Below are positions 18,913 through 28,371 of a stretch of DNA of 64,000 nt, in pieces; within the stretch, counting starts at the first letter, position 1, and every line of letters begins with the position of its first letter. This stretch comes from Candidatus Dormiibacterota bacterium (GTDB lineage: Bacteria > Chloroflexota > Dormibacteria > CF-121). The stretch is taken from contig DASZZN010000029.1 in NCBI GenBank assembly GCA_035544955.1, positions 62,001-126,000 on the forward strand, given 5' to 3'. The notes below the pieces were generated by a model. That model worked only from the letters and a program-made list of their open reading frames with translations. It was not told the origin of the DNA and made no database searches. Both the position numbers and the translations under genes were made by a program.

Positions 18913-19467
18913 ATGCCGGATTTTGAAGAGCGGGATCTCGTCGAACGCGCGAAGGAAGACCCCGATGCCTTCGGGGCTCTTTACGATCGCTACTTCCCGC
19001 AGATTTATCGCTTTGCGTATTCCAGAGTTCGAGATCAATCATTGGCAGAGGATGTGACGTCGGAGGTGTTTTTCAAGGCGCTGAGGAATATCAGCCGGTA
19101 CACCTATTCCGGACATCCGTTCTCCTCCTGGCTCTACCAGATTACGCTGAACGCGGTCGCCGATCATTACCGCGGCCAGCACGGCGAGGTGGAGCTCGAG
19201 GAAGGTGCCAGCCTGCCCAGCGGGGCGCCGAGCGTGGATGACGAAGTCGTGCGCCGCGACCGCAGCCGCCGCATCTGGTCGGCGATCGACCAGCTGCCCC
19301 GGCATCAGCGGACGGCGATGGTGCTGAAGTTCGGCGAGGACAAGAAGATCGACGAGATCGCCCACATCATGGGCAAGAGCGCTGGGGCGGTCAAGCTTCT
19401 CCTCCATCGCGCCGTCGAGAAGCTTCGCCGCGAGTTGCCCCCCGAATTCGAGGCTGGGCTCACATGA
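18913..19467 (+). CDS. ECF-type RNA polymerase sigma factor
   Basis: A 184-residue group 4 sigma factor. Region 2 spans about residues 8-75, with AFGALYDRYFPQIYRFAYSRV, the acidic AEDVTSEVFFKAL stretch, and FSSWLYQITLNAVADHYR. Region 4 is at about 118-170, with LPRHQRTAMVLKF and the helix-turn-helix KIDEIAHIMGKSAGAVKLLLHRAVEKL. It directs polymerase to a specific regulon, not identifiable here. The stop overlaps by four bases the start of a membrane protein gene, the usual arrangement for a sigma/anti-sigma pair. It is divergent from the purine operon. A hairpin abuts its start codon. Confidence 0.93.
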   Translation: MPDFEERDLVERAKEDPDAFGALYDRYFPQIYRFAYSRVRDQSLAEDVTSEVFFKALRNISRYTYSGHPFSSWLYQITLNAVADHYRGQHGEVELEEGASLPSGAPSVDDEVVRRDRSRRIWSAIDQLPRHQRTAMVLKFGEDKKIDEIAHIMGKSAGAVKLLLHRAVEKLRRELPPEFEAGLT

Positions 19468-21743
19468 TGAACGATCCCGAGCTCGAGGAACTGTTCCAGG
19501 ACCCGGCGCACCGGGAGGTAGTCGACCTCCTGAAGATGTCCCGGCCGGCAGCGGCGCCGCCGCTGGATCCGAACTTCCGGACCATGCTGCGCATCAGGCT
19601 CATGACGGAAGCCCGTCGGACCCTTCAGCCGCGAGGAGCCCCGCGAGGGTTCTCGTTCAGCCTCAGGCCGAAGGCGCTGGTGCCGGCGATGGCTACGGTG
19701 GCGGCCGGCTTCCTGATCGTGCTCGGCATCCAGGTCTATCTCCATAAGCAGCCCGAGTCGGCCATGGTCGCGGTCGATCTCTCCCGCATCCAGAACAAGA
19801 CGAACGTGGCGACCGCCGAGCCGATCGTGATCCCCTTCAGCGGACCGGTCGACAAGACCGCGGTGGCCGACACCGTGGTCATCGAGCCGGCCACGGCGGT
19901 GACGAAGCAATGGCAGGGCCAGAACCTGATCATCACCCCCGATCACCCGCTCGCCCCCAACACCACCTATACGGTCAGCCTGAAGGCCTCGCAAACCCCG
20001 AGCGCGCCCAAACAGCCCACCGTTCAGCCGACGCCGACGGTCGCGCCGTCGCCGGTCGTCGTGCACTTCACCACCGTCCAGGCACCCATCGCCCCGGTCA
20101 ACCCGCCGTCGTACCGGAGCGCAAACGTGAGTTACGGCCAGGAGAACCGGCTGGCGGACGCCGGCACCGTGTTCAACGGCGGCTGGACGCCGGCCGGCCA
20201 GCTGCTGGTCACGCGGCCGTCAGGCCAGCCCGGGATCGGATCGGCAAGCCCGTCGGCAACGGCCACCGTGTCCGGTCCGCCGGCGCCGAACGCGGCCACT
20301 GACGTCTGGCTGATGAGCGCGCAGGGCACCCCCATCCGGCTGCTCGTCCAGGGCGGCAGCTTCCCGGCGGCCGCCCCGTCGGGTGGCGTCTTCGCCGCCT
20401 GGCAGCTGACCTCGAGCAACCAGGCAAATCTGGGGATCTGGGACATGCAAGGGAACTTACAGGGGACGGTCGCGACGCTCGACGGCGTGCCCGACCGAGC
20501 GCCTGTTTGGATCGGGAGTGATCGGATCGCCTACGTCAACAAGGGCCGGCTGGCGATCGTCGACACGCATGGCGGGCAGGTCGATGCGCATGGGATCCGG
20601 ATGCAGCACGGCAGCCTGGCGGGGTCGCCCGTCAGCACGCTGCTGGCGGTCGAGTCGGATGCGTCCAGCGTGATCGACCTGGCGTCGGGATTGTCAAACC
20701 CGTTGCCCACGGGTGCGACCAGCTTCGCCTGGTCCGCCAAGGGTGTTCTGGCCTTCGTCGTGCCACAACCGTCCGGGAGCCTCCTCTACACCGCGGCAGG
20801 CGGCAGGGACTTACAGCGCATCGCGAGCAGCCCGAGCGGGCAGACCTGGGCCGATTTGAGTTGGTCTCCGGACGAGGCCTCGCTGATGCTGGCCAGCAAG
20901 CCGGCGGGGGCGAGCAGTTCCGCCTCGCGACTGATGCTGATCAACGCGGATGGCAGCGCGCTCAAGGCCTTCGCCTCTCAGCAGGAATATTCGAGTCCCC
21001 GCTGGTCATCCCACGGCGACCTCGTGCTCTTCACCCGCCAGGATGAGGCCGGCGGCCGGGCATTCTGGACCGCGAACACCGCGCCTTCGGAAGTCGACCC
21101 CGCGCAGAAGCAGGCCCTCGCTGAAGTCGACAAGTTCATGCAGGCGCGCCTGCAAGGCGATAGCGCGGCTGCCCTGGATGGCCTCGATGCCGCCGGACTC
21201 AGGGCCTACCAGGGCGGCGCGTCCTCGCTGCTGCCCGCCGCGGGTACCAAGTTCGACCGGTACTATGCGGTGACCGTCCAGCAGACGGGCTCCAATCCAA
21301 GCAAGTTCCTCGTGGGCGAGCGCATCTTCGTCTCCCGCTCCGGGGTGCAACGGAGCTTCTTCGAAGAGCAGCTCACCCTGGTCCTCAAGGATCAGCGCTA
21401 CCTGGTCGAGGCGGTGACCTCGACGCCGGCCGTGCTCCTGGGCCCCGGCCCCACCGTCCTGTCATTCGACGTCGTTCCGACGTCGCCGGGCTACCAGGTT
21501 CGCGTCCGGTTCGATGCCGACCTGCGACCGGAGACGGTGACGACCGACACCATCCAGGTCAGAGACTCGGACGGCAAGCGGGTCAGCAGCACGATCGCGT
21601 TCGATCCGGACAACCACATGGCGGTCCTCACGCTAACGCTGCGGCCTGGGAGTACCTACCAGCTCGTGGTATTGACGGGTGTGACCGACATCAACGGCGT
21701 CACCCTGGCCCAGGAGTACCACGCTCAGGTGATCAGCCGCTAA
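19464..21743 (+). CDS. Membrane-anchored probable anti-sigma factor with Ig-like and propeller domains
   Basis: A 759-residue protein, translationally coupled to the ECF sigma gene. Residues 1-72 are cytosolic and could bind sigma. A single membrane helix follows at about 73-95. The extracytoplasmic part has an SbsA/Big_5 Ig-like domain (about 105-190, with IVIPFSGPVDK and LAPNTTYTVSLKA), a Pro/Thr linker, and a beta-propeller-like region (about 220-545, with repeated GxxxW/D blades). After these come an NTF2-like stretch (about 550-660, EVDKFMQARLQGD) and a second Big_5 domain at the C terminus (YQVRVRFDADLRPETV and GSTYQLVVLTGV). The anti-sigma role is inferred from context. No zf-HC2 motif is present. 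It ends tail-to-tail with pycA, overlapping by four bases. Confidence 0.75.
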   Translation: MMNDPELEELFQDPAHREVVDLLKMSRPAAAPPLDPNFRTMLRIRLMTEARRTLQPRGAPRGFSFSLRPKALVPAMATVAAGFLIVLGIQVYLHKQPESAMVAVDLSRIQNKTNVATAEPIVIPFSGPVDKTAVADTVVIEPATAVTKQWQGQNLIITPDHPLAPNTTYTVSLKASQTPSAPKQPTVQPTPTVAPSPVVVHFTTVQAPIAPVNPPSYRSANVSYGQENRLADAGTVFNGGWTPAGQLLVTRPSGQPGIGSASPSATATVSGPPAPNAATDVWLMSAQGTPIRLLVQGGSFPAAAPSGGVFAAWQLTSSNQANLGIWDMQGNLQGTVATLDGVPDRAPVWIGSDRIAYVNKGRLAIVDTHGGQVDAHGIRMQHGSLAGSPVSTLLAVESDASSVIDLASGLSNPLPTGATSFAWSAKGVLAFVVPQPSGSLLYTAAGGRDLQRIASSPSGQTWADLSWSPDEASLMLASKPAGASSSASRLMLINADGSALKAFASQQEYSSPRWSSHGDLVLFTRQDEAGGRAFWTANTAPSEVDPAQKQALAEVDKFMQARLQGDSAAALDGLDAAGLRAYQGGASSLLPAAGTKFDRYYAVTVQQTGSNPSKFLVGERIFVSRSGVQRSFFEEQLTLVLKDQRYLVEAVTSTPAVLLGPGPTVLSFDVVPTSPGYQVRVRFDADLRPETVTTDTIQVRDSDGKRVSSTIAFDPDNHMAVLTLTLRPGSTYQLVVLTGVTDINGVTLAQEYHAQVISR

Positions 21744-23191
21744 CCCTCGCCGCCCAGGATCACGCCCGCGGCAATGGCCGCGGCCACCTCACCCGAACCG
21801 TAGAGCGACTCAAAGGGTGAGTGCTGCGCTTCGAACTCCCGGGTCTTTTCGATCAGGCTCGGGTGGTCCTGGATGAAGCTGGTGGAAATCCGGCCGTTGA
21901 CGAAGTCCCGCTCCTCGAGGATCGCACGGTGGAACGGAATGGTGGTCTTGGGCCCGGTGAGGACGAACTCCTGCAGGGCACGCCGGCCCCGGCCGATCGC
22001 CGACTCCCGGTCGTCTGCCCAGACGATCAGCTTCAACAACAGCGAATCGAAGTGCGGCGAGATCTCCTGGTGCGGCCTGATGCCGCTGTCGACCCGCACG
22101 CCAGGGCCGCTCGGCGGCGCATAGCGCTGCACCCGGCGCGGGGTCGGCATGAAGTTGCGCAGGGGATCCTCGGCGTTGATCCGGAACTCGATCGCGTGCC
22201 CGCGCGGCTGCGGATACCCCTCCGCGGGGATCTGCTCACCACGCGCGATGCGGATCTGTTCGCGCACCAGGTCGATGCCGAGGACCGACTCCGTCACGGG
22301 ATGTTCGACCTGGAGCCGCGTGTTCATCTCCAGAAAATAGAACTCCTCGCCCGACACGATGAACTCGATCGTTCCCGCGTTGCGGTAGTCGACCGCCGCC
22401 GTGGCTTTGACGGCGGCCTCGGCCATGGCACGACGTCGCGACGGGGTGAGGCCGACCGCGGGCGTCTCCTCGAGCAGCTTCTGGTGCCGCCGCTGGATCG
22501 AGCACTCCCGCTCGCCGAGCGCCACGGTGGTGCCGTGATCGTCGGCCAGGACCTGCATCTCGATGTGGCGCGGATGCTCGAGATATCGCTCCAGGTAGAC
22601 GTCGGGGCTGCCGAAGGAACTCTGCGCCGCCCGGCGGCATGCCTCGAACGCCGCAGGAAGATCCTCGGCGCCCTTCGCGACCCGCATGCCGATGCCACCA
22701 CCGCCGGCGGCAGCCTTGACCATCACCGGGTAGCCGATCCGTTTCGCCTCAGCGAGGGCCGCGGTCTCGTCAGCGAGCGCGGCCGTTCCGGGCACCACGG
22801 GAACGCCCGCGGCGACCATACGGCGACGGGCCTCGACCTTGTCCCCCATGGCCCGCATGCTCGACGCCGGCGGACCGATGAAGGTCAGGCCGTTCCTGGC
22901 GCAGGCTTCCGCGAAGGCGGGATTCTCGGAGAGAAAGCCATATCCGGGATGGATCGCATCGGCGCCATGCTCCCGCGCCACCCGTACCAGCTGCTCGATG
23001 TCGAGGTACGCCTGCCGAGGCGTTGGGGCATTCAGGACCATGCGCTCATCGGCGAAGAAAGCGTGGGGGGCTCGGGCATCCGGCTCCGCGTAGACGGCGA
23101 CGGTCGGGATGCCCATCTCGCGGCAGGTCCGCATGACGCGAAGGGCGATCTCGCCGCGGTTCGCGACCAGGACCTTGCTGACGCTAGCCAA
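21740..23191 (-). CDS. pycA: Biotin carboxylase subunit (pyruvate or acyl-CoA carboxylase)
   Basis: A 483-residue ATP-grasp biotin carboxylase. It begins KVLVANRGEIALRVMRTCREMG. It contains IHPGYGFLSENP, the glycine-rich KAAAGGGGIGMRV loop and the catalytic/biotin region FLEMNTRLQVEHPVTE. It carboxylates biotin on a carrier domain using bicarbonate and ATP. It overlaps by eight bases a carboxyltransferase with its own biotin domain, so I read it as the A subunit of a two-subunit pyruvate carboxylase. An accC role shared with the free 69-residue carrier at 40,935 is possible. Confidence 0.88.
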   Translation of the reverse strand: MASVSKVLVANRGEIALRVMRTCREMGIPTVAVYAEPDARAPHAFFADERMVLNAPTPRQAYLDIEQLVRVAREHGADAIHPGYGFLSENPAFAEACARNGLTFIGPPASSMRAMGDKVEARRRMVAAGVPVVPGTAALADETAALAEAKRIGYPVMVKAAAGGGGIGMRVAKGAEDLPAAFEACRRAAQSSFGSPDVYLERYLEHPRHIEMQVLADDHGTTVALGERECSIQRRHQKLLEETPAVGLTPSRRRAMAEAAVKATAAVDYRNAGTIEFIVSGEEFYFLEMNTRLQVEHPVTESVLGIDLVREQIRIARGEQIPAEGYPQPRGHAIEFRINAEDPLRNFMPTPRRVQRYAPPSGPGVRVDSGIRPHQEISPHFDSLLLKLIVWADDRESAIGRGRRALQEFVLTGPKTTIPFHRAILEERDFVNGRISTSFIQDHPSLIEKTREFEAQHSPFESLYGSGEVAAAIAAGVILGGEG

Positions 23192-24980
23192 TCGTCATCA
23201 ACACGTCGTTGGGGGCGACGATCGCTCCCTCTTTGGCAAAGACTTCGCGCACCGTCCCGCCGACGGTCGCCACGATGTCGTTCTGCATCTTCATCGCCTC
23301 CAGCACGACGACCACGTCACCCAGACGGACCTTGTCACCGGGCTTGACCTTGACCTTCACCACCATGCCTTGCATCGGCGCCTGGATGGCGCCGTCGCCA
23401 CCGGCGCGTTGCGCCGCGGTTGGACCGGACGCGGCGGGACCCGCAGTGACGGCGGGTGCTGCGCCGTCCCCGAGGATCCGTACGCGGTATGGCTCGCCAT
23501 CGACTTCGACCGTGAACTCTCGGCCGGCCGGCTCCGCGGACGCAGGCGGCCCGGGCGTGACCGCGGCCGGTTGGGGTGGCGGCTGCGGCTCGGGAGTCGG
23601 GGCCGACGCCGGCGCCGCCGCCGCCGGCGTCTCGGCACGGTGGCCAGCGGGACGAAGAATGTTGGGCGCGTCGTCCGGGAAGAGGATGTAGGTGAGCACC
23701 TGGTCGATTCCGCTTGGGTTCAGACCTTGCTTTTTCATCTCGCGCCGCGCGCGATCGATCCCGGGCTGCAGCAGGTCGGCCGGCCGGAGCGTGATCGCGT
23801 TCGACGAGCCCAGCGCGCGCTTGCGGACCTCTGGATCGATGGGACCGGGAGGCTCGCCGAACAGGCCCTTCACGTAATCGCGAAACGGCTGGTCGATGTG
23901 CTGGTACCGCTTCTCGCTCAGCGTGTTGGCCAGCGCCTGGTTCGCCGCGATCCGGTTGATGGGCGCGGCCATCGGCGGGTACCCCATCTCCTGGCGCACC
24001 AGGAGGAGTTCTTGCATCAGCTTGTCATAGCGATCGATGGCGTTGTGTTCCCTGAGGTTGCGGATCAGAACCGCCAGCACCGGCGCCGGCAGCTGATGTT
24101 GCAGGACGTCGACATCGTTGCGAAAGGCGATCGGGTCCTGGAACTCGAGATACTCGTCGTGGATTTCGTCGAAGTACCGGCTCGCCTGGCCGATCAGGTT
24201 GAGGTCGAGGCCCGTGTCGTACGGTCCATCGCGCAGACTGGCCACCATGGTCTCGGTCGCGGGCTGCGAGGCGCCCCACGCCAGCGCGGAAAGCGCGGTA
24301 TCGATGCCGGTGGCACCGGCTTCGATGGCCGCGAAGTACGAAATGGGGGCCAGCGCCGTGGTGGAGTGCGAGTGGATGCTGACAGGCAGCTTCGTGGCAG
24401 ACGTGATCGCACTCGAGAGTCCCCTGGCAACGAGGGGCGCCAGGATGCCCGCGACATCCTCGATGCCGATCCAGTCGACGCCCAGAGCTTTGAGCCGGAC
24501 GGCCGATTTGACCATGCGGGCGTCGTCCACGACCGGGCTCGGGCTATAGACGAGGGCTCCGATCACGCGCGCCCCGCCTTTACGGGCGACCTCGACCGGT
24601 ACCTCGAGGTTCCGCAGGTCGTTGAGCGGGTCGAACACCTTCACGACGCGGATGCCGTCTTCGATGGCCTGCTCGATAAAGGCCCGCACCACGTCGTCCG
24701 GCTGGTGTGACGGCCCGAGCAGCGTCTGGCCACGGATCAACATTTGCAGCGGCGTTTTGACGATGGCGGCGCGCATCGCGCGCAGCCGCTGCCATGGATC
24801 CTCTTTCAACGCCCGCACCTGTGCGGCGAACGTCCAACCACCCCAGGCGTCGAGGGCGTGGTAGCCGATGTCGTCGAGGGTCTTGGCGATGGGCAGCACG
24901 TGCTGCAGCTTGAGGCGTCCCTGCACCAAACTCTGCTGCGCGTCGCGCAGCACAGTCTCGGTGATCAAGACCCGGGGCAC
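23184..24980 (-). CDS. pycB: Carboxyltransferase with C-terminal biotin domain (PycB/OadA-like)
   Basis: A 598-residue protein. The N-terminal TIM-barrel carboxyltransferase begins ITETVLRDAQQSL with metal ligand Asp13. The HxH metal motif is SIHSHS (His203, His205). A conserved PYC/OADA domain follows to about 460, then a Pro/Ala linker, then a biotinyl domain with EAMKMQN about 35 residues from the end. It would transfer CO2 between biotin and pyruvate/oxaloacetate. Oddity: the position of the carbamylated lysine ligand (IKDMAG in relatives) reads I-E-D-V-A-G, with Glu174. The spacing from Asp13 matches the transcarboxylase 5S Asp23-Lys184 pair. It follows purE by 22 bases and overlaps pycA. 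Confidence 0.85.
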   Translation of the reverse strand: MPRVLITETVLRDAQQSLVQGRLKLQHVLPIAKTLDDIGYHALDAWGGWTFAAQVRALKEDPWQRLRAMRAAIVKTPLQMLIRGQTLLGPSHQPDDVVRAFIEQAIEDGIRVVKVFDPLNDLRNLEVPVEVARKGGARVIGALVYSPSPVVDDARMVKSAVRLKALGVDWIGIEDVAGILAPLVARGLSSAITSATKLPVSIHSHSTTALAPISYFAAIEAGATGIDTALSALAWGASQPATETMVASLRDGPYDTGLDLNLIGQASRYFDEIHDEYLEFQDPIAFRNDVDVLQHQLPAPVLAVLIRNLREHNAIDRYDKLMQELLLVRQEMGYPPMAAPINRIAANQALANTLSEKRYQHIDQPFRDYVKGLFGEPPGPIDPEVRKRALGSSNAITLRPADLLQPGIDRARREMKKQGLNPSGIDQVLTYILFPDDAPNILRPAGHRAETPAAAAPASAPTPEPQPPPQPAAVTPGPPASAEPAGREFTVEVDGEPYRVRILGDGAAPAVTAGPAASGPTAAQRAGGDGAIQAPMQGMVVKVKVKPGDKVRLGDVVVVLEAMKMQNDIVATVGGTVREVFAKEGAIVAPNDVLMTIG

Positions 24981-25002
24981 GCCGCTATTGTATGCCCGGT
25001 TT

Positions 25003-25479
25003 TTAGGAGGGCTTAGGCGACCGGTTAGCCTCCCGTCGCTTGATCAGCTTCGCGCGCGCGCCCGGGTCGTTGAGCGCCAGGATGCCGGTGGCGAGGTGGG
25101 CCGCGTTTCTCGCGCCGGCCTCTCCGATCGCCACCGTTGCCACCGGGATCCCAGCCGGCATCTGGGCCATCGATAGCAGCGCGTCGAGCCCGCCCAAGGC
25201 GCCACCGGACATCGGCACGCCGATCACCGGGAGCAGGCTCCAGGCCGCCACCACCCCGGGAAGATGCGCGGCCCCGCCGGCGGCGGCGATCAGCACCTTG
25301 AGCCCACGGCCTTCGGCCTGCGTCGCCCACTGGCGACAGCCTTCGGGGTCACGATGCGCCGAGCGGACCACGACTTCATAACTGATGCCATAGCCTTCCA
25401 GGACTTCGCAGCAGCGCTGCATCGTCGGACGGTCCGACTCACTGCCCATGACGATTCCGACCAGCGGCGCCTCGCTCAT
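25003..25479 (-). CDS. purE: N5-carboxyaminoimidazole ribonucleotide mutase
   Basis: A 158-residue PurE that forms CAIR. It has the class I layout: [14 protein letters not shown] for phosphate binding, [11 protein letters not shown] with the catalytic His, and [16 protein letters not shown] followed by [21 protein letters not shown]. Class I PurE normally acts on N5-CAIR made by PurK, but no purK is in the window. It overlaps the purD stop by four bases. Confidence 0.95.
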   Translation of the reverse strand: MSEAPLVGIVMGSESDRPTMQRCCEVLEGYGISYEVVVRSAHRDPEGCRQWATQAEGRGLKVLIAAAGGAAHLPGVVAAWSLLPVIGVPMSGGALGGLDALLSMAQMPAGIPVATVAIGEAGARNAAHLATGILALNDPGARAKLIKRREANRSPKPS

Positions 25480-26753
25480 GGCACCACCGTCGATTCGACT
25501 TCACGTAACGCCAGGTCGTGCCGATAGGCCATGCCCTCGAAACGGACCCGATCGACGTTGCGGTAGGCGCGGTCGCGGGCGTCCGCCATCGAATCGCCGA
25601 GCGCGACCAGGGTCAGGACCCGCCCACCGGCTGTGGTATATCCCCCAGGACTGGCCGCCGTCCCGGCATGGAAGGCAAAGACGTCGCGCTCGATGGTGCC
25701 CAGGCCATCGATCGGGAAGCCGCTCTGATAGGTCCCCGGATAGCCACGGGAGGCGAGGACGACGCCGACGCTCGACCGGCCGGACCAGGTTGCTTTGACC
25801 TCGGCGAGCGCGCCGCGTGCCGTGGCCTCGAGCAGGGGGATCAGATCGCCGTCGAGGCGAGGCAGGACGACCTGCGCCTCGGGGTCCCCGAAGCGCGCAT
25901 TGAACTCGAGCACCTGGACGCCGGCTGGACCCACCATCAGCCCGGCATAAAGACAGCCGCGGTACGGCGTGCCCTCCTCCCGGAGGATCTTGACCACCGG
26001 ATCGAGCACCGCGGTGATGGCGCTCTCCACGTCGGCCGGGCCGAAGAAGCCGACCGGCGAATACCCGCCCATACCGCCGGTGTTCGGCCCTTTATCGTCG
26101 TCCAAGGCCCGCTTGTAGTCGCACGCCGGCGGCAGCGGGACGACGCGATCCCCGTCGACCATCGCCATCACGGAAACCTCGCGGCCGTCGATCTTCTCCT
26201 CGAGGATGATCCGGTCGGCCGCTGCACCGACGGTCTTGCGCAGCATCAGCTCGTCGATGCATTCCAGCGTCTCGTCCGCATCGCGTGGCACCAGCGTCCC
26301 CTTGCCCTTGGCGAGCCCATCGGCTTTCACGACGAAGGCCCGGCGCTCGCCGCGTACGAAATCCTTCGCCCGGGCCGGATCGTCGAAGACCTGATGCGCC
26401 GGGGTGGCGACGCCTGCCCGCGCCATCAGCGACTTGGCAAACGCCTTGCTGCTCTCGATCCGCCCGGCGGCGGCCGTTGGGCCGAAGACCAGCCGGTCCA
26501 CGGCCGCCAGGCGGTCGGCGAGTCCGGCCGCGACAGACGCTTCCGGACCGATCACCGTCAGGCGCACGTCGCGCTCGTGGACAAACCGCACGATGCCGCC
26601 GACGTCCGTGGCCTGGATCCCCGTATTGACAGCGATCGCCGCCGTGGCCGCGTTGCCAGGGGCGCAATAGACCGAGTTGGTCAGCGGACTCTGCAGCGCT
26701 TTCCACGTGAGGGCGTGCTCGCGCGCGCCGGCCCCCACGACGAGGACGTTCAT
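25476..26753 (-). CDS. purD: Phosphoribosylamine-glycine ligase (GAR synthetase)
   Basis: A 425-residue ATP-grasp enzyme for the second step of IMP synthesis. It starts [17 protein letters not shown] and contains [40 protein letters not shown] and [14 protein letters not shown], all PurD hallmarks. The ATG at 26753 forms an ATGA overlap with the guaA stop. An ATG two codons earlier is possible, and a reading open to 27044 is only a shadow inside guaA. Its stop overlaps purE by four bases. Confidence 0.97.
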   Translation of the reverse strand: MNVLVVGAGAREHALTWKALQSPLTNSVYCAPGNAATAAIAVNTGIQATDVGGIVRFVHERDVRLTVIGPEASVAAGLADRLAAVDRLVFGPTAAAGRIESSKAFAKSLMARAGVATPAHQVFDDPARAKDFVRGERRAFVVKADGLAKGKGTLVPRDADETLECIDELMLRKTVGAAADRIILEEKIDGREVSVMAMVDGDRVVPLPPACDYKRALDDDKGPNTGGMGGYSPVGFFGPADVESAITAVLDPVVKILREEGTPYRGCLYAGLMVGPAGVQVLEFNARFGDPEAQVVLPRLDGDLIPLLEATARGALAEVKATWSGRSSVGVVLASRGYPGTYQSGFPIDGLGTIERDVFAFHAGTAASPGGYTTAGGRVLTLVALGDSMADARDRAYRNVDRVRFEGMAYRHDLALREVESTVVP

Positions 26754-28288
26754 TCCCATTCGATGGTCGACGGCGGCTTCGAGGAGATGTCGTAGACGAC
26801 GCGGTTGACGCCCGGAACCTCGTTGACGATGCGGGTCGAGATCTTCGCCAACACCTCGTACGGTAAGCGCGCCCAGTCGGCGGTCATCCCGTCTTCGCTT
26901 TGCACTGCCCGCAGCGCAACCACGTTGCCGTAGGTACGGTAGTCGCCCATCACTCCCACGCTCTGCAACGGGGTCAGGATGGCAAACGACTGCCAGAGCG
27001 ATCGATAGAGGCCGGCCGCCTTGATCTCGTCGACGACGATCCAATCGGCGGCTCGGAGAGTGTCCAGCCGTTCGCGGGTCACGTCGCCGATGATGCGGAC
27101 CGCCAGCCCCGGACCCGGAAACGGCTGACGATACACCATGTCGTCCGGCAGGCCGAGCTCCAGGCCGATGGCCCGGACTTCGTCCTTGAACAGGTAGCGC
27201 AGCGGCTCGACCAGTTTGAACCGAAGGTCAGCGGGGAGGCCGCCGACGTTGTGGTGCGTCTTGATGCGGTGCGCATTGTGGGTATCGTGGCTGGTGCTCT
27301 CGATCACATCGGGATAGAGCGTTCCCTGCGCGAGGAAGTCGATGCCGGTGAGCGCGGCCGCCTCGCGCTCGAAGACGCTGATGAAGGTGGCCCCAATGCG
27401 CCGCCGCTTCTCCTCCGGATCGACAATACCCCGCAGCACATCGAGGAACTGGTCAGTGGCATCGACGGCCTTGAGGTCGATGCCGAGATGACGCTGCATG
27501 ACGTCTTCCACCCGCCGCCGCTCGTCACGACGGAGCAGCCCATTGTCAACGATGAGGCACGTCAACTGCCCCGGAATGGCGCGGTGGACGAGCGTCGCGC
27601 AGACGGCCGAGTCGACGCCTCCCGAGAGGGCGCAGAGCACCCGTCCGTCCCCGACCTGCTCGCGGATAGCCCGGGTCGCCTCCTCGATGAAGGCCGCCGG
27701 CTTCCAGGTGCCGCGACAGCCGGCCACTCGATACAGAAAGTTGCGCAGGATCTCCCGCCCCTGGGGTGTGTGGATGACTTCGGGATGGAAGGCAATCCCG
27801 TAGCGCCCGACCTCGTCGGCCATCGCGGCGATCGTCGAGTTCTCGGACTCCGCCAACCGGCGAAACCCCGCGGGCGCTTCGAGGATGGTGTCGCCATGGC
27901 TCATCCAAACCGGCAGCTCCGAAGGCAGCTCGTGAAAGAGCCGAGCGGGCTCCTGGATGCGTACGCTGGCCGGTCCGTATTCGCGTTTGCCGGCTGGCGC
28001 GACCCTGCCGCCGAGCTGATAGGCGAGTAGCTGCATGCCGTAGCAGATGCCGAGGACAGGAACGCCGGCGCTGAGCGCCGCCGGATCGCAGCGGGGCGCA
28101 CCATCTTCGTAGACGCTGGCCGGTCCGCCGGAAAGGATGAGCGCCTTGGGCGCACGCGAGCGGATCGTCTCCCAGGGGGTGGTGCCGGGGATCAACTCGC
28201 AATAGACACCGGCCTCGCGGACCCGCCTCGCGATCAGCTGGCTGTATTGCGACCCGAAATCGAGGACGAGCACCAGATCCTGTGGCGC
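26750..28288 (-). CDS. guaA: GMP synthase (glutamine-hydrolysing)
   Basis: About 512 residues converting XMP to GMP. The class I glutaminase domain begins [22 protein letters not shown] and has the nucleophile in [11 protein letters not shown]. The ATP pyrophosphatase domain has the PP-loop LSGGVDSAV. The C-terminal dimerisation domain includes [14 protein letters not shown] and ends PPSTIEWE. The start is not certain. A GTG at 28288 (GGAG six bases upstream) gives the usual N-terminal length. A TTG at 28309 has GGAGG seven bases upstream, supplied by repeat copy B. It follows guaB3 and is coupled to purD. Confidence 0.95.
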   Translation of the reverse strand, partial: APQDLVLVLDFGSQYSQLIARRVREAGVYCELIPGTTPWETIRSRAPKALILSGGPASVYEDGAPRCDPAALSAGVPVLGICYGMQLLAYQLGGRVAPAGKREYGPASVRIQEPARLFHELPSELPVWMSHGDTILEAPAGFRRLAESENSTIAAMADEVGRYGIAFHPEVIHTPQGREILRNFLYRVAGCRGTWKPAAFIEEATRAIREQVGDGRVLCALSGGVDSAVCATLVHRAIPGQLTCLIVDNGLLRRDERRRVEDVMQRHLGIDLKAVDATDQFLDVLRGIVDPEEKRRRIGATFISVFEREAAALTGIDFLAQGTLYPDVIESTSHDTHNAHRIKTHHNVGGLPADLRFKLVEPLRYLFKDEVRAIGLELGLPDDMVYRQPFPGPGLAVRIIGDVTRERLDTLRAADWIVVDEIKAAGLYRSLWQSFAILTPLQSVGVMGDYRTYGNVVALRAVQSEDGMTADWARLPYEVLAKISTRIVNEVPGVNRVVYDISSKPPSTIEWE

Positions 28289-28316
28289 CACTCTGCGCTC
28301 CGCCGTCAACTGGTAT

Positions 28317-28350
28317 CCTCCCCCGCTTGCGGGGGAGGGTAGGGTGGGGG
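28317..28350 (+). repeat. GC-rich palindromic repeat, copy B
   Basis: CCTCCCCCGC (28317-28326), a TT spacer, GCGGGGGAGG (28329-28338), then GTAGGGTGGGGG. It is related to copies A and C. It lies in the 83-base gap between guaB3 and guaA. Read on the minus strand, its GGGGGAGG arm sits seven bases before the alternative TTG start of guaA. Confidence 0.75.
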
Positions 28351-28371
28351 CTTTCGAGGTTCGCGCGACCG

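Noticed and set aside
26754-27044. N-terminal extension of purD
   Set aside because: Shadow of guaA; the Rossmann start [15 protein letters not shown] is at 26753.
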